A DNA stretch of 64,000 nt from Warburgia ugandensis (taxonomy: Eukaryota > Streptophyta > Magnoliopsida > Canellales > Canellaceae), in contig CP141139.1 in the NCBI GenBank assembly GCA_035236585.1, positions 52,583,217 to 52,647,216 on the forward strand. Reading direction: 5' to 3'. Under the pieces are notes generated by a model that was given only the letters and a program-made list of their open reading frames with translations, was not told where the DNA came from and did not search any database. Below, in pieces: positions 52,246-62,189 of this stretch (position 1 is its first letter; each line of letters begins with the position of its first letter). The position numbers were made by a program, and so were the translations under genes.

Positions 52246-53790
52246 TCAAGTTGGAGAGGGAATGTAAATGTTGTCCCAACTTGCTTTGAAGAAAAATAAA
52301 GAGTGCTCTCAATAAAGACTTGGTGAAGAGATCAGCAAGTTGGAGAGAGGATGGCACGTACTGACTAATAAGCATACCCATAACAATACTTTTTTTGAAT
52401 GAAATGATTATTTATTCAATATGCTTAGTTAGAGCATGAAATAAGGAATTAATAGATATGTACAAAGCATTGAGATTATCACAAAACAGCTAAGAAGACT
52501 TGAGCAAAGAAATCCCAATATCATAAAGCAAAAAAGTAAGCCAAGTAAGCTCCACTATTGTAAAGACCATAGAACAATAATTGGCTTCTGAACTAGAACG
52601 AGCAATTGTAGGTTACTTTTTAGAACACCATGATATGCAATTGACCCATAAGAAAATGCAAAAGTGGGTGGTACCCCTTCATGTTATCAGATAACCTACC
52701 TAGTAAGCATCAGAAAAACGATATAGAGACAGAAGACTTTTAGAGATAAATCATAGATCATAATCTTGTGTGCCCTTGAGATAATGTAGTATCCACTTAA
52801 CAACTTTGAGATGCAACATGATAGGATTATTAAAAAACTAACACACCATGTTCTCAACATAAATTATATCTGGCAAAGTAAAAGTCTTGTATTGAAGAGC
52901 ACCTACTATACTTTGATAGTGGGAATCATCCATTAGTGTATCATCTGAAGCATGAGGCTTGTCCTTTAAGGCCATAGGAGAGAAAATCTTTGATGTACTT
53001 GGCTTGTGAGAGAAATAATTCTCCATTAAATCGTTTAATTTCAACCCACAAGAAATAATGTAAGGAACCGAAGTCTCTAAGATCAAACTCAAAACCCAAT
53101 TGTTGAATGATAGTGTTGACAAAAGGAATATTATTGCCCATTATTAAAATATCATCAACGTAGATGAGAAGCAACATAGTTGTTGAATTTTGATGATAAA
53201 CAAAAGGGAAAGAGTCTGCTTTACTGCAATAAAATCCAAGAAGAACAAGAATAGAGAAAGTAAAACAAACCATGTGCGAGGAGCTTGCTTATTGCCATAA
53301 AGAGAATTGCAAAGGAAACGCACATGATCTGGCTTATGAGGATCAACAAATGTGGGAGGTTGTTCCATATACACCGTTTCTTTGAGTTTGCCCTGCAAAA
53401 AGATATTTTTTATGTCAAGCTGTGGCATGCACTAATTGAGAGAGGTAGTGAGAGCAATTACCAAGTGGATAGTGGTACAATGAATAATGTACCTATAAGT
53501 CTCATCGTAGTCGACACTACAAAACCTGAGTGAAATCATGAGGACCAAGGCGAGCTTTAAAGTGGTCAATGGAGCTGTTTTCACATTGCTTTTTCTTATA
53601 GACCCACTTAGAACCAACCACATTAATATTACATGAACAAGGCACCAAAGGTCAAGTGTTATTAGTTTGAAGAGCTTAAGCTCCTTGCTCATAGCATCTA
53701 TCCAACGACAGTCCTTGAGAGCAGAACGGAGGGTCCGAGGCTTAATAAGAATTTCAACTTGAGCAAGGTTGCACACATAATCATTTAGAT
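52246..53790 (-). pseudogene. Ty1/copia reverse transcriptase and RNase H
   Basis: Minus-strand fragments: DCRWIDAMSKELKLF near 53710 (start of RT); [20 protein letters not shown] and [13 protein letters not shown] (53280-53420); catalytic [11 protein letters not shown] near 53150; GSLHYFLWVEI and SQAKYIKDFL near 53000-53070; then RNase H with the SSSEAEYR-type site near 52590. This polymerase copies the element RNA. Frames change several times and stops are present. Confidence 0.88.
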
Positions 53791-54540
53791 AGGTAGGAGG
53801 ACGTCAATCTCACTGAAGATGTGATGAGGTGACATCGTCATTGGTGATTTGGTCAATTGTGAAAACAACTTCACCTTTGATATTGTTGGTGGCTCTTGAT
53901 GCATGATGTAAAGGTAAGATGACACTGGATGGGGCATCATTAGATGGAACAACTAGATTCTCATTGTTGTGAGATGTGGTAGTTGCATCATTTTGGAAGA
54001 TGACAATGGTATGGGTGTCATCTATATCATGAATAGTGAGTGGAGTTTCATTGGTTGGTGGTTGGGCATGGTCATCCTAAGGCCAATAAATGTCATCTAT
54101 ATATGCATCACAATAAGAGTTAGTGGTTAAAATAAATTGTTGTGAAACATGGTGAGCATGTGAATTTTCTATTGAGGAAGTAGCCATTTTTGACATTCCA
54201 ATTCACTCATCTAGTGGTGGAAACTCCATAAGCTCTCAAGAAGATGAAAGCAATTTTGGTTGGGTTGGCTTGAAGTGAAATTTTCACTCAGCAAAGATGA
54301 CATACCGTGATATATATACCTATTTGGTTTGAGGATCTAAACATGGGTAGCCCTTATAGATTGGGCTATAGCTAACAAAAAACACTCAGTTAAGTTTTCT
54401 TGTTGAACTTGGTTGCCTTGTTGATGTCAAAGAGAAGGAAAACATAAACACCCTAACACATGTAAGCCATTGTAATTCAATTCAATTTGATACAATTTTG
54501 AATATGAAGTGTCATTGTTCTAGACCAAAGAGGGCATCCT
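53791..54540 (-). pseudogene. Copia integrase C-terminal and linker region
   Basis: Minus-strand sequence between integrase core and RT. Fragments with Ser/Thr/Asn-rich composition fit the variable linker; no domain is clear. Confidence 0.5.
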
Positions 54541-55370
54541 ATTGATTAAGTAGTAGCAAGAAATAATTTTTTCCACAAAGATAATGTCAAATTTGCATGA
54601 AATATCATGGTGAGACCCATTTCTACTATATGACAATGTTTTCGCTTAGTAACTCCATTTTGTTCAACCATACTAGGACAAGAAATCTGTAATCCCACAA
54701 TTTTTGACATGATTGAGAAATTCACAAGAATTAAATTCTCCACCTCCATCACATTGAAAAATCTTAATTTTTCTGTCAAATTGGTTTTCTACAAGCCTTT
54801 GAAACTTGAGAAAACAAGAGTAAAAGTACAAATTTCTTCTCAATGGGTAAAACTAAGTGAATTGTGAACAATCATAGATAAAAACAACATAAAATTTGAA
54901 AGCCTAATTTGAGGCAACTAGGGCAGATCCCCGAAGGTCACAGTGCACCTTTCTAAGAGGCAAATCTGAAATTTTATAATTCAAGTTAAATAGTAGCTTA
55001 CAACTTTTCCTTGGTTGACAACTAACATAGATGGATGCTTTAGTTTTCCAATTAATGGCATCAATAACTTTTCTTCATTTTAGTAAAGACACAATCCTTA
55101 AACTTGAATGTCCAAGTTGTTGGTGCCACAATGAGGATGAGCCGCTACTCCCCATTGTTGTTAATGCCTCTTGAAAACCCAAATCTAGTGCATAGAGTTG
55201 TCCTTGTTTGTGCCCTCTCACCATTATTTTATGGTATTGGTCCTTAACAACAAAATTAAAGAATGTGAATTTGATAGTATAAGCATTATCTGAAGTAAAC
55301 TTGTTAATTGATGTTAAATTCTTTCTCAATTGAGGAACTACAAGAACATCTTTTAAATCCAATTTCCCAA
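54541..55370 (-). pseudogene. Ty1/copia integrase (GAG-pre-integrase and catalytic core)
   Basis: GAG-pre-integrase motif SSSLWHQQLGHSSLRIVSLL is at about 55075-55135. The catalytic core appears as fragments with KVHCDLRG near 54940, IKIFQCDGGGEFN near 54750, and the following NGVTKRKHCHIVE region near 54640. Two acidic catalytic positions are recognisable. Frames are broken. Confidence 0.82.
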
Positions 55371-55720
55371 CTTGAGCATCCCCAATATGTGTAATGGAAA
55401 TTTTATTTCCATTTCCAACATAAATAATACCATCTCCTCTCTAAGGTTTGAGACGAGACAATATACTTATGTCATTTGTCATATGTGTAGTTGCACCTGA
55501 GTCCATATAAAAAGAAGGGCCGTCCTTGTTCAAAGTGAGGGCTGCCAAAGCTTGTAGAAAATCTTCTAATTGATTTGAAGAATCAAACCTGTACCAAGAA
55601 TTAGGAGTAATATGATTCATTTTGCCACAAATTTGACAAGCTACATTGTCATCCTTTTCAGATACTTGATGCTTTCTAGTTTCCTTCCTCTCCTTTGTAG
55701 GAATGTTTGAAGAGATTCTA
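55371..55720 (-). pseudogene. Copia zinc knuckle and aspartic protease
   Basis: Minus-strand CQICGKMNHITPNSWYRF near 55580-55640 is a variant knuckle; the final Cys appears as Ser. FYMDSGATTHMTND near 55470-55515 is the protease active-site motif, which is intact. Confidence 0.82.
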
Positions 55721-56500
55721 AGTTATTGTTGGAACTATTTTGAGTGTTATAGTGACCTGCTAGAGTGAAGCCTCTTCCCTTGGAGTTGAAATTACCATGG
55801 CCTCCTTTACCACCACATCCATGACCTTGTTGGTTGAAGTAGGCTTTAGTGTGTTTGATGTAGATTCTTTCTTCCTCCTTCTAAGCAGTAAGAGTTTGTT
55901 CATGCCCAAACTAATTAAAGGTAGGATATGGTAGTTATGTTACCATGGCTAGCCAAAAATTCTCATATTTCGATCCTATGCCATGAGCAAACTAAAACAT
56001 CTTGTTGAGATGAGTGACAAGATTCCTTATTGCAGTGAGATTTTTGCAAATCAACTTGAACTTCCTCATATATTCTTCTAAGGAACGTAACCCTTTCATG
56101 ATGGTCATGAGCATGTTTTTTAGTAGCCCCGCTTTCTCAATAGTTGTTGGAAGCAATTGTTTTTCCAATGTACTCCAGAGAAAGTAGGCCCTTACATCCT
56201 TATCAATGGATGGCTGAGCTTCTTCTTTTATTTTACTAAGAAACCACAATATTAGTAACCCATCATTGGTTACCCATGAGACATAAGCAGGATTCGCTCT
56301 CTTACCTTGCAAAAAATCTTCTAGTTTTCCACCATATATTTCAAGGTGATGGAGAACTCTGAGATGATGGGCAAGATTACAATTTTGCCAATGCCACATG
56401 AGATAATTATTGTAGCCTAGTCTAATTGATGCAAAATTGGTGCATTAGTGGAATGACTGGATTATAAATCTAGGTTATTTCATTTTTGGCTCAATGAGAA
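55721..56500 (-). pseudogene. Copia gag
   Basis: The best stretch, 55992-56399, includes ANPAYVSWVTNDGLLILWFL and GLRSLEEYMRKFKLICKNL, matching the plant copia Gag (UBN2-type) pattern. It is followed by Gly/His-rich sequence near 55790-55850. An upstream start near 56500 is possible. Confidence 0.75.
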
Positions 56501-56542
56501 ATGAAAAATGAGGGAAGGGCTAGTGTTTAGTCTTACAAGTTT

Positions 56543-56558
56543 GATGCCACTAATACCA
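56543..56558 (-). other. Primer-binding site of the copia element (degenerate)
   Basis: The minus strand reads TGGTATTAGTGGCATC, a changed form of the TGGTATCAGAGCC tRNA-Met site. It is correctly placed between gag and the LTR. Confidence 0.65.
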
Positions 56559-56569
56559 CAAAATTTTGT

Positions 56570-56612
56570 TTAATTTTGGTGAAGGTGTAATGATACATTG
56601 CCTCTTTGTTTG
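56570..56612 (-). mobile_element. Remaining end of the copia 5' LTR, cut by the palindromic LTR
   Basis: It matches 51811-51853 (TAATTTTGGTGAAG...ATTGCCTCTTTGTTTG). At 56613 the next element begins. In the other LTR the sequence continues ATACG, which should reappear on the far side of the insertion, beyond this window. Confidence 0.75.
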
Positions 56613-57220
56613 TGTGACACCCTGGGTTTTACACATCATATAAATACAAAAATTTTCAGAAGGTGGGATCCGTTCTTAAAATTTTTAAATAAAATTGACT
56701 AAAAACAAATATTTCAAATAAAAAACTCTTGTTTCAAAACCCCAGAGTCATACGATCTACAAAACCATAGAATTAATGGTGAAATGATCTTCTCATTTCT
56801 ACGAAAAATCTAGCAAAATCTTCTCTATATTTTAGACCAATGCATGTAGTGCAACATATATTTGATAAACATAATAAAACAAAGATACATAACTGGGAGA
56901 CTCAGTCTTCATAACTATCCATCCTCATCATGTACAAGATTTTGACCAAAACATATACATCAATAGTGATATACAAATTCAAAAGCAACACCTAGCCCAG
57001 GGTCTGTCCACACAACCATCACATCCAACATAAACACATACATATCTCCATGTCATATAAGTGTAATTCATACATACACATACACAATCCATCTGCAATG
57101 TTCAAAAGTACAATCTTCAAACCACATACGTCGATGAGATCTCCTCCATACGCTATTGAAAGTTGCAATGCCCTCACTTGCACTCTGGCTATCTATCTTT
57201 CTTGCTACCTCTCTCAATAT

Positions 57221-57248
57221 CTGAGGCATTAACATTGCAATGCCTCAG
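57221..57248 (-). other. Conserved LTR hairpin, copy D
   Basis: CTGAGGCATT (57221-57230) pairs with AATGCCTCAG (57239-57248), a perfect 10-bp stem. Confidence 0.75.
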
Positions 57249-57272
57249 CAGGATATACTTGTGTAGGTGACG

Positions 57273-57334
<62 letters not shown>
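57273..57334 (+). repeat. (AAT)n microsatellite
   Basis: About 20 AAT units beside the hairpin. The matching place in the other arm (about 63765-63780) has only ATTATTATC, so the expansion is private to this arm. Confidence 0.95.
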
Positions 57335-59395
57335 TTTATGAATATTTAATATAAAATAAATAGTTTAAATATAAAATCTTAGGGCATGCAATGTCAACTT
57401 TCTCATGAAAAACTACTATAAGATGATCTGGATAATTAGAGTAATGGTGATAAAGAATAGTATCAATAGCATGCAAAACCAACACAATTGACGTGCAATA
57501 ACCAAGGCATTAAAGCTCATAAAATTGTTTAAAACCAGGCAATGCAACAACACCACCTGCATGTTTTCAAAAACATGACAAGTATATAGAGCCTCTTAGG
57601 CTCGTTAAAATGCCAATATCAAATCGATGCAACTCATGTCATCTGCATGTAGGAAAATGTACCTTATCAACTAAGCTTCTAAGGCCCATTAATATGTTAA
57701 AACTACATTGGAGCAGAGCATAAAAAGCTCAAAATATTAATGAATATGCATTTCATCAACAAGGCTCTGAATATACCAATCTAGAGTACTTAAAACTTAA
57801 AAATGTCTTAATATAAACATGCAAATAAAAAATGTGGGGCAACCTAAAATGCGGATCACATAAGTGTACCATGCACTAGAATCTATAGTCATGAGTACTC
57901 ACACCAATATTCCCCACATTGTCATGCTATGGGTACACAAGGAATATCCATCCTAGCACGCTTAGCATGCAATATGATAAAATCAATCATCAAGAAACTG
58001 ATGAACCACTAGACTACAGTGACAACCAACTCCCGGATCTATCAACTACTGCTCCATGTCGAAATCAGAACAGGAAACCAAGAGTCTGTTCTGCATGGGT
58101 GAGGATAGGAACTATAGTGTAGACTACCCATGATACCACTCCCTACGATATTTTCCCATCTATGGGGCATTGTCCATCATCTTACAAAGTCAAAGGGTGA
58201 ATGGTCTGCCCTAAATCCTTGCTAATATAGCATCCATAGAGAAAAAACACCTATCATAAATCCATAAAAATATAAAAATAAGAGGGAATATCTGATGTGC
58301 AAAACATAGCACCTGTGGCTTATATCCTAAAGCACTGTCCTTATCACGGGGTTAGCCTCTCAAGGACTAGCATCCAAATGCCTCAACATGCAATAGCAAA
58401 TATAATCACCATCTAATGACTTCAATAGGTCATAAGAATGTGCTAAAATCATTTGCTTTTACTATTTCTTATAAAATACAACTCATCATAGTGAAGTTAG
58501 GCATTCATGGAAAAACAATAATCAATGTAGTCATCCATACATACATCAATTACAAATAAGACAAATATCATAATAAGAATCATGGGATAATAGAATTCAT
58601 TCATAAACATTGAGCTACTGCAATGAAAATCTGTAATTTCAAAACAGAAACATGACTATTATTAATTATCATCACCTACCTCAGACAAAAAGCCACGCAT
58701 CTATATCTCTCAAATCATAAATGGACTCCACTCTAGATCAGTCTACCTTAATTCCACTACCTATATACACATCACATCCAGGTCTAATTTAGAATTCAAG
58801 TTATTCATCTAAATTAGATTCTTAGTTGTAAAATAAAGATTATAATTTCTAATCTAAATTGTCTTTCAACACAATCCAAGAGTTCACAGCCTTAGGATCT
58901 CAAGCTTGGCCCACCTAGATTTGTTGATAATCCAGATCACACTACATCGGGCTATCAATATCTACCAAATTCATTTCTTACTCAAGTTATAATGTTTTCC
59001 AAAGTTATCAAACTCATAATGGGTTAATTTTAGATGATCCATTGTTAAATCAACTAATTGGGCTTGTTCACATGCAATTCATTCTCAATTTTAGCTAATT
59101 TTAGCCAATCAATGAAAATGAATGGTTAGGATGGTAATTCTACATCTAGTGTGTCAATCTAAATGATATCAGGTTGTCTACGTTGCCAGATTATGGACTA
59201 ATAGTCATAAAGGATTCCGATTTAGGGTATTCTTAGTCATCTAGCCACATTACTCCACCTAATAATCACAGATCAAAGAATGTTTTAGTAAATATGGTCA
59301 AATTATCTTAAGAAGCCAATTGAACTATGTGGATTAGATTATCTTTGATTCAGAGCATTTTGAGGCAATCTAGCAGATCTTGATCAGTGGTAGAG

Positions 59396-59911
59396 ATCCA
59401 CTAAGATATTCAGGTATGTAATTGAATCCAAATTAGCAATCCACACTATTCAATTGAGTTCTTAAGTTAATCTAACTAGATTTACTAATACATTCTTTGA
59501 TTTGGAATTATTAGTTGGAGCAATGTGGCTAGGTCTTTATGAATAGCCTAAATTGGGTGCCTTCATACTGATCAAGCTACAATCTAGCAACATAAACAGC
59601 CAAATATCATTCAAATTGACCCATGAGAGGTAGGATTACCATCCTAACCATTCAATTTCATTGATTGGCTAAAATTATTTAAAATTGAGTATGAATTGCA
59701 TGTGAACATGCTCGATTAGTTGATTTAAGGATGGATCATCTGAAATTAACCTATTATGAGTATTATAATTCTAGAAAACATTATAACTGGACAAGAAATG
59801 AATTTGGTAAATATTGGTGGGCCCAGTGCAGTGTGGTCTAGATCATCAACTGACCTGGCCAGGCCCAACTTGAGATCCCAAGGCTATGAACTCTTGGATT
59901 CTGTTGAAAGA
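59396..59911 (+). mobile_element. Right arm of the LTR palindrome, first part
   Basis: Inverse of 58860-59395 at about 80-85% identity by eye. The centre near 59396 is AGTGG-TAGAGAT-CCACT. It ends with the TSD AAAGA at 59907-59911, where a solo LTR is inserted. Confidence 0.82.
59907..59911 (+). repeat. Left TSD of the nested solo LTR
   Basis: AAAGA, repeated at 62190-62194. The left arm shows the uninterrupted site (inverse of TTGAAAGACAATTTAG). Confidence 0.9.
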
Positions 59912-60308
59912 TGTTAAGTGTTTAATTTTGACTAAAAGACCCCTAGTTTAGCATTTAATTAGACCATCTAACTCATTAATTTTTTTGGATAAAATATAAA
60001 AATTAGCTCAAATCGACCATCCAACCATAAATTGTCAAAATTAACGGTCAAATGATCAATTGAACTAAGTGGATGCTTAATGTATAGTTTAGATGACTCT
60101 AATCTAGTCTTTGGTCTTACAGATCAACTAAAGGAGGGTTGGATGGCTCAGATTTAATTTCAATAGTGCAGATTAGTTTGAATATCAATAAGGCAAGGGA
60201 TGAAGGGTTCCTAAAAGAACAAGGTTTCTTAATGGAAGAGGAGGAAGTTTCCTAATAGGAAACTAAATCTTAAAGGAAAGAGGTGGAATAAAATTAGGAA
60301 GGGAAAAA

Positions 60309-60316
60309 CTTATAAA
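60309..60316 (+). promoter_or_regulatory. Probable LTR TATA box
   Basis: TTATAAAG, about 400 bases into the LTR, precedes a CT-rich transcribed-type region. Confidence 0.5.
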
Positions 60317-60876
60317 GAGGTGGAACCGTAGGGAGTGGAGAAAATTTTGGAGCTTGGAGAGTTTTGGAGTTTATTTTGCTTTTCATTACTTGCATTCTTT
60401 TTCTCATGCTTTCCAGTTGCCTCTTTCTCTATTCCTAGTTTTGTTTTCCTTTCAAGCATCACCTTCCCTCCCTCCCTCACATTACTTCTTCTTTTAGCCT
60501 CACCGTGATTTCTCACTACTCTCCACTTCACCGTACAAAATTTTGTTTTACCCTTTCTCTTTCCCTTACATCTCACACACAACTCCCTCTCGTTCTCTTC
60601 TCCTTGGGTCATCGTCACTGGCCCTTGGTTCCATCGCACCAGACGACGCCCCTCTTACCCTATCTCTCCCACTCTCTTCTTCTTCTCATCTCTCTCTCGA
60701 TTCTTTGTCCAACCCATGCACGCACCACCCATTTTACATGGAGTTTGCTCCCAACACCATCAACCTAATCCGTGTTCACAGCCACTCCTCCCTCTCTTCT
60801 CTTGTTTTGGTTCACCACACCTTCCCATTTTCCAGTTTCCCTTATCGCACCCTCTACTCTATCTCTCTTTACAACA

Positions 60877-61261
60877 CTGGCTCTGCTCCAGACGACGTCC
60901 GGACAATCCAACATCTTAGCATCCACTGGCCAGGCACGAGCCAGCTCTGTTCTAGACAATGCCCAGAAAAGGCATCGTTTTTCCCTCTTGTTCTCCTTGG
61001 CCACCTCACAACTCGACCCGGCATTCATCGGATCCTCCACCCATTGCAGTTCCTCTCCCCAGTCATCCCTTTTCACTAGCAACATCTACCCATCGCTAGC
61101 CAGCACGCCAAGTCGTTTCCTTCTCCTCCTCTGCTCCATATGAACTAGTTGATGCACAGAAGACCTAGATCATCTGGCTCTGCTCTAGATGATCCAGCAT
61201 CTATGCATCATCTTCACCGGCTTTGTTCCAGACGATGCCCATAAAAGGCGTCGTTTTTTTT
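60877..61261 (+). repeat. Direct repeat module inside the solo LTR
   Basis: Unit 1 (60877-60985) and unit 2 (61174-61261) both start CTGGCTCTGCTC(C/T)AGA. Both end with GA(C/T)-type GATGCCCA(G/T)AAAAGG followed by C(A/G)TCGTTTTT. The second unit has two internal deletions. Confidence 0.8.
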
Positions 61262-62189
61262 CTCACTGGAGGAGCACCATTGGCCCAGGCTATTCTAGAA
61301 CCGTGTGACTCCCATCTCTCCACCTTCCAGCTCAATGTCATCCGCTCCAACCCAAGCATCTGCACCTCATCTCCTCATGGCAAGGTGGTCTTCTCCGATG
61401 GATTTGGAGTTTACGGGAGTTTTAAGGAAGTTTTGGGGAAAATTCCAGTGTTTCCCTTGGAAGAATATTTCAAATTACATTTTTTGTCCTGGTACTATTA
61501 CTATTTGCATTTTATGTTATTCCTGTTTTAATTATTCACATTCTGTGTTATTCTGTAGTTAATCCAGGAACTATCTTATCTGTTCCTGTTTAACCAATTT
61601 AAGGGTTCTGGTTTAACCACGAAAAAACTCTTATTTCTTGTCTATTTTAATTCAAAATTTCAATTAAATTTTATAACTTGTTTTTAGGATAGTTTCTAGT
61701 TTAATTGCTTTTCTTGATCTTCAATTTGGGTTCTAAAAACAAATCTAAGCCATTAAATATTAAATTCCTTACTTCGATTAGATCTCTAAAAATTTGATGA
61801 ATTTGATAAATTCCTCCGTCAGATCATTAATTCAGGACATATTGAATATATTGATAGAGTTTGATCAAGGTTTTTAATACCAAAATTGAAGAATTGGATA
61901 GTATTTAAGCTAGGAAATTAGATTTTTATTAATTTTTTCTAGTTTTAGTTTAGTTAAGGTTTTATTGTTTCCTTTTTCTGTTCTTTCTAAAATTAGACCT
62001 CTGGAATTTCACTGTTAAACTGAAGATGAAGTCTAATTTCTTTTTGTTAAATTTTTTTAATAATTTTTTATTTTAAATAATTAAAATTTATTAAAAACTC
62101 CAAATTCTTCAATTGAGTCCCTGTGGGATTGACCCATACTTGCATTAGCTATATCACAGTAGCCCGTGCACTTGCAAAAAATATCAACA

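Larger units (their letters stand above)
56613..59395 (-). mobile_element. Left arm of the LTR palindrome (Tekay/Del-related LTR, minus strand)
   Basis: Read on the minus strand the arm ends AAAACCCAGGGTGTCACA at 56613, like the other long LTRs. It contains in reverse order the hairpin (57221-57248), the CTAACCCC...motif (about 58345-58365) and the GTAGGTGATGA motif (about 58670). From 58670 up to 59395 it is the inverse of 59396-59906 plus 62190-62390. The LTR's own 5' end is missing at the palindrome centre. Confidence 0.82.
59912..62189 (+). mobile_element. Solo LTR nested in the palindrome
   Basis: 2278 bp from TGTTAAGTG to ATATCAACA (TGTT...AACA), flanked by AAAGA. The end carries GTCCCTGTGGGATTGACC and CCCGTGCACTTGC, the conserved LTR-end block of a large plant gypsy group (Athila/TAT-like by resemblance). 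A TATA box (CTTATAAAGAGG) lies at 60308-60319. Downstream is a CT-rich segment with a directly repeated ~100-bp module. Long ORFs there (such as 60543-61079) are Ser/Pro/Leu-rich by composition only. Confidence 0.9.

Noticed and set aside
60543..61143. ORFs up to 178 codons in two frames
   Set aside because: Ser/Pro/Leu-rich composition from a CT-rich LTR segment, overlapping in several frames and inside a solo LTR with a target duplication.
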